In this document: positions 6,063 through 11,310 of the stretch, in pieces | Layout: each line of letters opens with the position of its first letter | Position numbering within the stretch: the first letter of the stretch is position 1 | NCBI GenBank assembly: GCA_900551415.1 | Contig: URWB01000080.1 | Coordinates: forward strand, 1-11,310 | Reading direction: 5' to 3' | From: an uncultured Eubacteriales bacterium | GTDB taxonomy: Bacteria; Bacillota; Clostridia; Peptostreptococcales; Anaerovoracaceae | DNA: 11,310 nucleotides | Position numbers and translations under genes: made by a program | The notes under the pieces: generated by a model | The model's database searches: none | What the model saw: only the letters and a program-made list of their open reading frames with translations | What the model was told of the DNA's origin: nothing

Positions 6063-7636
6063 AACTACGCAGAATCGCGGCGGCGGTCATGATCGTGTCA
6101 CTGGGCGCGGCGAGCTTCACGTTCGCAGCGGTGCGCGGACAGATGACAGACTGCCGGATCACAGAGAAAACGATTGTCGGAGACGCGGCAGCTGCCGCGG
6201 GTCTGAGCGCTTCGTTCGGCATGGGGCTGCAGAATCAGTTTTACTGGAGGAACGTCTATACTTATGGCGGCGCGGATGACGGCGCAGACGTACAGGAGAC
6301 GGCGTTCAGCCGGAAAAATCCGTTCCCTGCGGACAAAAAAGGCCCGGTACCGTATGTGCGGCTCACAGGCTATATGACGACCAGCAGCACGCTGGACTTC
6401 CTTTTGACCGATCCCGCCGAAGGGGATCCGACGAGGCAGAAACTGCTTGCACAGGTGCGGCGGGAATTTTTTGCTGAGGGCGCATCGGAACGGGTGCAGG
6501 AGATCAAGCAGACTCTGCCGGCAAACGGCGAGCAGACGCAGGACCTGAAACTCAAAGACCTGTTTCATTATTATCCGATTGAGGGCGAACTGACGGGGAC
6601 GTCTGTTTGGGCAGTCTCTTTTGATAATGCGGTCTTTGCTTCGGAGAACTCCGCAAAGCTTTGGCAGGACATCAACCGTTTCCTGCGGATCCCGATCCCG
6701 GAAACGGAGAGCAGCGGATTTTCGGTCGGCAAATATCCGGACGGCAGCTTGAATTTTAACTATTATCAAGGTAAAGAGAACTGCTCTCAGCAGGAAGATC
6801 ACTTTGACTTTTACAGCATCGCCTGCAGCACGCCGGACGCGGTCTACTTCACTTTTAACACCCATACGGACGGCGGCGATGTGGTTGATACCTCGTTGAT
6901 TCCGGGCGGCTATGGACTCTATCGACTGCCTTACGACCGGGAAAAGGAGATTTTCCTCAGTGAGAAGCTGGAGATGGTCTATGCGCTCGACCCGGAGAAA
7001 CAATATACGGATATTTACGTTTCGCCGGATAGCGCGAAGCTGTTTCTGGTCAGTCAGGCGGCGCGTCTGGCGGCAGTCGGTGTCAAGGAGGTGCAGGCGA
7101 CGGCAGAGATCATCGATGTCCGGACGATGCAATGTGACCGCCGGGAAGAGATTGTTTGCAGCGAGGACGCCGCGCTCGGCTATGATGCGGGAGACTATCT
7201 GATCTTTCGTGGCCGGAGCGAACTCTGCTTATATACCTATCAGGACGGCAGCTATAAAAAGGAACTGATGCTGGCGGATGTCGATTTCCGCAAGCCGGCG
7301 CTGCAGAATCTGTTCTATGATAATCGCTGCCGCACAGCGTATGACGGCAAGCGGCTGAGCATTCTCGGCGAGGCGGATTTTGACATCGAGGATGATGATA
7401 ATACGATGTGGCTTTGGGAAACCGCCGGTACGGTGGAGGTCGCGGTACTCGATGCGTCGGGGCTCGCCTACTACGGCACACTGCGCTCAAACATGCAGGA
7501 TTTTTGCAACGCAAAAGAATATCGAGCATGGGAAGATAATGTCAAACCGCGTGACAGCGCGGCTAAGACCTACGCGCACAGCAGTACGAGCGCTTTAACC
7601 GGTTATCTGGATAAAGTCGTCTGGCTCGGCATATAA
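6059..7636 (+). CDS. Exported protein of unknown function, paralog 1
   Basis: A 525-aa protein with an N-terminal signal or anchor: KLRR, then a hydrophobic stretch at about 6-24, possible cleavage after FTFA. There is no lipobox Cys. The rest is soluble and rich in Tyr, Asp and aromatic residues. Recognisable blocks are RITEKTIVGDAAAAAG near 35-50, IACSTPDAVYFTF at 254-266, IPGGYGLYRLPYD at 281-293, and strand-like stretches such as YVSPDSAKLFLVSQ at 320-333 and AGDYLIF. The strand-turn-strand SPD pattern resembles beta-propeller blades, but no fold can be proven by eye. It is coupled to the ATPase (ATGA overlap, GGAGGAAGAGG before the ATG) and has a paralog directly downstream. It could be an extracytoplasmic sensor, partner or client of the ABC transporter. 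Confidence 0.85.
   Translation: MKLRRIAAAVMIVSLGAASFTFAAVRGQMTDCRITEKTIVGDAAAAAGLSASFGMGLQNQFYWRNVYTYGGADDGADVQETAFSRKNPFPADKKGPVPYVRLTGYMTTSSTLDFLLTDPAEGDPTRQKLLAQVRREFFAEGASERVQEIKQTLPANGEQTQDLKLKDLFHYYPIEGELTGTSVWAVSFDNAVFASENSAKLWQDINRFLRIPIPETESSGFSVGKYPDGSLNFNYYQGKENCSQQEDHFDFYSIACSTPDAVYFTFNTHTDGGDVVDTSLIPGGYGLYRLPYDREKEIFLSEKLEMVYALDPEKQYTDIYVSPDSAKLFLVSQAARLAAVGVKEVQATAEIIDVRTMQCDRREEIVCSEDAALGYDAGDYLIFRGRSELCLYTYQDGSYKKELMLADVDFRKPALQNLFYDNRCRTAYDGKRLSILGEADFDIEDDDNTMWLWETAGTVEVAVLDASGLAYYGTLRSNMQDFCNAKEYRAWEDNVKPRDSAAKTYAHSSTSALTGYLDKVVWLGI
6818..7057 (+). repeat. Conserved core shared with the downstream paralog, copy 1
   Basis: These 80 codons (residues 254-333) align without gaps to residues 298-377 of the next gene. 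Counting by eye gives 52 of 80 identical residues (65%), far above the rest of the two proteins. The first 20 nt are identical in both copies. This marks an old tandem gene duplication whose core is under strong constraint. Confidence 0.85.
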
Positions 7637-7688
7637 TATGTAGGTTTTTTTCAAAAGCGAAACAGAATGGGAAAAGGGGAGAGTACAG

Positions 7689-9479
7689 ATGAAGAGACCA
7701 AGAACGATCGCACTGCTGGTCTTGCTGCTGGCGCTGGTTGGAACCGCCGCGGTGCTCTGCGGCATACAGGACACGATGCGGCACGCCGCCGTTACGGAAA
7801 CGACGCTGTTTGGTGACGCGTCCGCGGCAGAGGGGGTCGAGCTCTGCTTTGGCGGGACCTCCGACAGCAAGCTGTCCTGGGAGCATCGCTGGCGTTTCGG
7901 GGGATCGGGGACGTTAGACCCGGCAGAAACGGATGCAGATCGCGCGCAGCAGAACGCACTGCATGTGCAGAGCACCTCGTTTACCTGCGGAAATCCGCAG
8001 GAGCAGGAAGCGGTCGCACTCGCATGGCCGGATCTCAGGGGCTGCGTGGACACCGGATCGCTCAGCAGCAGCCTGCGCTTCCTTTGGAGCAATCCGATCG
8101 ATCCGGACAATGCGGCTCTGACCGAGGAAGAACAAACGGGCACGACCGAGGGGGCAAAGCGGCGCGCCACGGTGCGGAGCTACTTTACGCCGGAAACGCC
8201 GACGATCCTGCAAGATCTGCAGCATGCGTTTGACACAGGGGAGAAGACAAAGGCGGAGATTCGCATGCAGGATCTGCTGCGGTATTATCGGCTGAAACTG
8301 GAACTGACCGGGCAGGATAACCATGTGCTGGATGTCCGGTGCAGTGAATTCGCCTATAACGCGGATACGGGAGCATACAAAAATTATGTCAGCACTGCCG
8401 ATCAGGAAAGTTTTGCCCTATGGGAGAGCCTGAACCGCTTTTTCCGGATCCCGGTACTGGAGAGCGAAAGCCGCATCTTGGAAGCCGAGCGGAATTCGAT
8501 CGATTCGATCGGCGGGGCGTGGCTTTCGTATGAACTTGATCGGGCAAAGAAGAATGCGGACTACTTTTCTTTTGAGACGATCGCCTGCAGCACGCCGGAA
8601 GCGGTTTATTTCACCTTTGATCCGCACAGCTACCGGGGCGAGTTGGTCGATACGTCAATGATCCCGGGCGGCTACGGTCTGTATCGGCTGCCGTACGATT
8701 CCGAGAAAAAGGTTTTCCTGCCGGAAAAGCTGAAAATGTTCTATCCGCTGGATCCGACCCGCGATTATGTGAGCATCCACAGCAGTCCGGACGGACAGAA
8801 GCTGCTTTTGACGAGCCGGGCGTGGCAGTTTGGCGACACCAAAAAAAGCAGTCGGTATGAGGATGCGGATTCGGAGCCGGTCACGAAATTTGATCGGGAG
8901 CGCCGTTTGACGGCAGAGGTCGTGAACCTTGCTTCGATGACTTGCGAGAAATCGCTGGATGTCCTGCAGAGCCGCTACGAGATCCAATGCCGGGACGCAG
9001 GCGATTATCTGGTGTTCAGCGACGCGGTATCCAAGATCTGCGTGATTGCGTATCAGGACGGAAGCTATCACAAAACGCTGGACCTTGCGGACCTTGCGAT
9101 GGCGAGCCGCCCGGATGAAGATCTGCCTTGCTACGGCTATCTGAAACAGATGGTTTACGACGGCGAGCGGCTGGTGCTGGCCGGTCACAGCTATGTAAAG
9201 GCAGACCGTGTGCAGGAAAGCTGGGATTGGAGTCCACAGAGTGACGCGGAGCTTGCGGTGTATGATCGGCGCGGCCTTGCCTACTTCGGCAGGCTGACGG
9301 ATAATCTGCAGGATTATACCGAGGAACAGGGTTTCGTGCAGTGGGCGGAAGCCTTGAAGATCAAGCTGCCGGCGGCAAGATACGCATATCGCTACGGAAC
9401 GCCGGAAAGCGCGTTGAATGTGATGACCTGGCCGACGGATATCAAAGTAACGATCGGCGATCCGTCCGCGGCGGCGTGA
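7689..9479 (+). CDS. Exported protein of unknown function, paralog 2
   Basis: A 596-aa protein, homologous over most of its length to the preceding gene and about 70 residues longer. An N-terminal hydrophobic segment (about 7-24, after KRPR) is a signal peptide or anchor; the Cys at 24 is preceded by VL, so it is a poor lipobox. Shared blocks are VTETTLFGDASAAEG, DLLRYYRLKLELTG, IACSTPEAVYFTF (298-310), IPGGYGLYRLPYD (325-337), SPDGQKLLLTS, AYQDGSY and RGLAYFGRLTDNLQDY. SPDG followed by a hydrophobic strand again recalls beta-propeller blades. The ATG is preceded by GGGGAG after a 52-nt gap that shows no terminator or promoter, so co-transcription with paralog 1 is likely. The two copies have diverged clearly, so they may form a heteromer or bind different partners. 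No known family recognised. Confidence 0.86.
   Translation: MKRPRTIALLVLLLALVGTAAVLCGIQDTMRHAAVTETTLFGDASAAEGVELCFGGTSDSKLSWEHRWRFGGSGTLDPAETDADRAQQNALHVQSTSFTCGNPQEQEAVALAWPDLRGCVDTGSLSSSLRFLWSNPIDPDNAALTEEEQTGTTEGAKRRATVRSYFTPETPTILQDLQHAFDTGEKTKAEIRMQDLLRYYRLKLELTGQDNHVLDVRCSEFAYNADTGAYKNYVSTADQESFALWESLNRFFRIPVLESESRILEAERNSIDSIGGAWLSYELDRAKKNADYFSFETIACSTPEAVYFTFDPHSYRGELVDTSMIPGGYGLYRLPYDSEKKVFLPEKLKMFYPLDPTRDYVSIHSSPDGQKLLLTSRAWQFGDTKKSSRYEDADSEPVTKFDRERRLTAEVVNLASMTCEKSLDVLQSRYEIQCRDAGDYLVFSDAVSKICVIAYQDGSYHKTLDLADLAMASRPDEDLPCYGYLKQMVYDGERLVLAGHSYVKADRVQESWDWSPQSDAELAVYDRRGLAYFGRLTDNLQDYTEEQGFVQWAEALKIKLPAARYAYRYGTPESALNVMTWPTDIKVTIGDPSAAA
8580..8819 (+). repeat. Conserved core shared with the upstream paralog, copy 2
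   Basis: Residues 298-377, the counterpart of the 80-residue core in paralog 1 with no gap. The near-invariant stretch is PGGYGLYRLPYD. At DNA level the match is broken mainly at third codon positions, showing that protein selection, not recent conversion, keeps it alike. Confidence 0.85.
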
Positions 9480-9526
9480 TCGCAATGAGGGAAGAAAAGA
9501 GAAAAAGGAAAGAAAGGTGAGCGGAT

Positions 9527-10129
9527 ATGAAAGATACAAAGGGCGCAAGAGAAGAGCTTCTGCGGAAGTTGGCCGCCTATGAACCATATAATGAACAGGA
9601 GGCGGCGGATCGGGCGCTGATTTTGGAATGTTTGACTGCGCACGAAGACGTTTTCTCCCGGGAGAACAGGCTGGCGCACATGACTGCATCGGCTTGGGTC
9701 GTAAATCGCGCGCGCAGCAAGGTGCTGATGGCTTATCACAATATCTATGATTCATGGTCGTGGCTCGGCGGACACGCGGACGGGGAGGCGGATCTTTTGG
9801 CGGTGGCGCTGCGGGAGGTTTCGGAGGAAAGCGGACTTGCGGCGCAGCATGTGCGGTCTGCGGAGCCTGCCGGAGAAATTTTTTCCCTCGAGGTGCTGAC
9901 AGTAGACGGACACGAAAAGCGCGGCGTGTATGTGCCATCGCATCTGCATTTGAATGTGACCTATCTGGTCGAGGCGGATGAAGAGGAAAGGCTGCGCATC
10001 AAAGAGGATGAAAACAGCGGCGTAGCGTGGTTTACGCCGGAGGCGGCGCTGGCGGCTTCGACGGAACCGTGGTTTGTAGAGCGGGTCTACCGCAAATTGA
10101 ATGAAAAAGTGCAGAAGCTTTTAGGGTAG
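9527..10129 (+). CDS. Nudix hydrolase
   Basis: A 200-aa cytoplasmic pyrophosphohydrolase of the Nudix superfamily, which cleaves nucleoside diphosphates linked to another group. The Nudix box starts at GGHADGEAD (about residue 80) and ends with REVSEESGL, supplying the metal-binding REuxEExGu part. The first conserved Glu of the box is shifted by one residue compared with the strict GX5EX7RE consensus, a variation common in GGHADG-type Clostridial members. An N-terminal extension of about 50 residues precedes the domain, as in IPP-isomerase-like or ADP-ribose-type members. AGGTGA lies 6 nt before the ATG. It follows the exported paralog by 47 nt and precedes another exported protein by 32 nt, so it is probably part of the same operon. 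The substrate cannot be predicted. Confidence 0.92.
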   Translation: MKDTKGAREELLRKLAAYEPYNEQEAADRALILECLTAHEDVFSRENRLAHMTASAWVVNRARSKVLMAYHNIYDSWSWLGGHADGEADLLAVALREVSEESGLAAQHVRSAEPAGEIFSLEVLTVDGHEKRGVYVPSHLHLNVTYLVEADEEERLRIKEDENSGVAWFTPEAALAASTEPWFVERVYRKLNEKVQKLLG

Positions 10130-10161
10130 GCAATGAGAGAAAAAAGACAGGGGGAGAAGAA

Positions 10162-11133
10162 ATGAACAGGAACAAAAAAATCATTTATATTATGGTGGTT
10201 TTGCTGGCTGTGATTGCGGGGTGGCTCTATTTTGAGAACAGTTCCGGGAAGGAGGTTCGCGCGATGGGATTCCCGTCGATACGTGCGGTGCCGGACGGGT
10301 TTAACTATGCGGAGGCGAAATCCATTGATACGGGAGATTGGTGCGAGGTGACCTACGAAAACGGCCGCGGCGGGTTTGTGTCTTTGGACTGCTATGTGCC
10401 GGGTTCTTTTGACACAGCGTTTCTGGAAAACTATGCCGGTTCCAAAGACAAGACGACGGTGGGCAACAAGGAGGCGGTGGTTTATCGGAACTTAGCCGAA
10501 AATGACAGCAGCCTGACGATTTTGACATGGAATGATATGGCGCAAAATGCGCAGTGTGTGCTCGGCGGGAATGTTTCGCTGGACGCGTTGGTGCGGGCGG
10601 CGGAGAGTATCCGATATGATAAGAGAAAAACCGTTGCCGAAGCGGAGAGCAGTGAGATCACTTGTTTTCCTCAGCAGGACGGTACGGTCGACGAGACATA
10701 TTTGAACAAATATGCGGACGTTTTGAAATATGCCACGAAATTGAACTTGGAGGATTGTAAGAAATCGGATCCGGCGATCAAGGAGTTTGCGCTGGACTCT
10801 TTTTACAAATGTTCTGCGTATGAGATTGCAGACGATGTGCTGGTGGAGATCTTTGACTTTGAATATGTGATGAAAGCTGATCGGGATGCTGTGCTTTCGG
10901 GCGGTATGTACTGGGATGAGGATGGAAATGTCCGATACTTTTTTGGCGCTTTCGGGCAGATCGTGGTGCTCAGCCGGGATGGCAAGTTTCTCAAAGCCTG
11001 CCCTGTGACCAGGCAGGATATCAAAATAGAGCTGGACGGCAGAGATGAAGAAGGCATCGCGTGGGCCAAAGCGCGCCTTGACAATAATATCAAATCCCCG
11101 GCGTATCTGAAACGGAATATTGCACTTGGGTAG
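10162..11133 (+). CDS. Membrane-anchored protein with DUF4367-like domain, function unknown
   Basis: A 323-aa protein with a single N-terminal hydrophobic segment (IIYIMVVLLAVIAGWLYF, about 7-24) after basic residues, so the bulk is probably outside the cell. Residues about 40-150 resemble DUF4367: strands ending in AVVYRNL, then LTILTWND, then a GGNVSLDALVRAAESI helix, typical of sensor ends of Clostridial anti-sigma-like proteins. The second half (about 155-323) has no recognised family; it includes YEIADDVLVEIFDFEYV, a strand-rich GNVRYFFGAFGQIVVLSRDG, and a basic C-terminus. AGGGGGAG lies close before the ATG. It is the last gene before the tandem promoters, and I see no clear hairpin terminator after it. 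Recognition of DUF4367 is by pattern only and the role is unknown. Confidence 0.8.
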   Translation: MNRNKKIIYIMVVLLAVIAGWLYFENSSGKEVRAMGFPSIRAVPDGFNYAEAKSIDTGDWCEVTYENGRGGFVSLDCYVPGSFDTAFLENYAGSKDKTTVGNKEAVVYRNLAENDSSLTILTWNDMAQNAQCVLGGNVSLDALVRAAESIRYDKRKTVAEAESSEITCFPQQDGTVDETYLNKYADVLKYATKLNLEDCKKSDPAIKEFALDSFYKCSAYEIADDVLVEIFDFEYVMKADRDAVLSGGMYWDEDGNVRYFFGAFGQIVVLSRDGKFLKACPVTRQDIKIELDGRDEEGIAWAKARLDNNIKSPAYLKRNIALG

Positions 11134-11181
11134 AAAAAATCAAAAAAGGGTGTTGACAGTGAGACCAAAGGGTGGTAATAT
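11134..11181 (+). promoter_or_regulatory. Strong promoter P1 with A-tract upstream element
   Basis: TTGACA (11153-11158) and TAATAT (11176-11181) are 17 bp apart. Two runs of six A (11134-11139 and 11142-11147) precede the -35 box, like an UP element. Transcription would start near 11188. It begins directly after the stop of the last gene. Confidence 0.75.
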
Positions 11182-11251
11182 AGATAAGCTGTCGCTTGAG
11201 AGCAGACGAGCTTGTCTCTCGAAGCCACGCGGAAGCGGATCGGCTGGGACG

Positions 11252-11310
11252 AAAAAGTTCGAAAAAAGTTTAAAAATGTTCTTGACAAAGCGTGTGCGGT
11301 TTGATATAAT
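11252..11310 (+). promoter_or_regulatory. Strong promoter P2 with phased A-tracts, probably of an rRNA or stable-RNA operon
   Basis: TTGACA (11282-11287) and TATAAT (11305-11310) are perfect and 17 bp apart. A-tracts start at 11252, 11262 and 11272, exactly one helical turn apart, and the -35 begins one turn after the last. Tandem near-perfect promoters with A-rich upstream elements are typical of Bacillota rrn operons. The gene itself lies outside the window, so this assignment is inference. Confidence 0.8.

Noticed and set aside
6098..7132. Minus-strand open frame of 344 codons antisense to paralog 1
   Set aside because: Arg/His/Ile-rich composition typical of an antisense shadow, no ribosome site, no family likeness.
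7609..7637. TATAAT at 7632-7637 as a separate promoter for paralog 2
   Set aside because: It overlaps the stop of paralog 1 and no acceptable -35 box lies 16-18 bp upstream.
8655..9938. Long minus-strand open frame of 427 codons antisense to paralog 2 and the Nudix gene
   Set aside because: It is arginine/proline-rich, has no ribosome site or known motif, and spans two well-supported plus-strand genes; long antisense frames are common in GC-rich codon use.

Overview
The window looks like chromosomal DNA of a Gram-positive anaerobe of class Clostridia (Bacillota) with moderately high GC. The best evidence is a SCIFF peptide and its radical-SAM maturase, a pair almost confined to Clostridia. 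NhaC and YtrA-type GntR families, strong AGGAGG-like ribosome binding sites and near-consensus TTGACA-17-TATAAT promoters agree with this. Genus and species cannot be read from the sequence.

Layout. (1) 1-1231, minus strand: most of an NhaC-type Na+/H+ antiporter, cut by the left edge, with a perfect sigma-A-type promoter (1299-1327) and a small palindrome where transcription should start. (2) 1390-3164, minus strand: the SCIFF locus. It runs promoter, scfA-like precursor (48 aa, six Cys), an intergenic terminator/attenuator hairpin, a radical SAM/SPASM maturase starting at TTG, and a terminator. (3) 3086-3463: a divergent intergenic region holding both promoters and two matching operator-like palindromes 31 bp apart. 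(4) 3464-11133, plus strand: a compact probable operon of eight genes: YtrA-type GntR repressor, two small membrane proteins sharing a DYT(I/L)RRL motif, an ABC ATPase, two large paralogous exported proteins of unknown function, a Nudix hydrolase, and a membrane-anchored protein with a DUF4367-like domain. (5) 11134-11310: two strong tandem promoters pointing right, the second with three A-tracts at 10-bp steps and its -10 box on the last base of the window. This looks like the start of an rRNA or other stable-RNA operon.

How the genes work together (inference). The GntR protein probably represses its own operon through the paired palindromes and is released by a ligand or by envelope stress, as proposed for YtrA-type regulators. 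The ATPase and the two membrane proteins would form an ABC-2-like transporter or sensor. The two exported paralogs, about 65% identical over an ungapped 80-residue core, are the least explained part. They may work outside the membrane with the transporter. The SCIFF locus is a known type of RiPP locus whose product has no established physiological role.
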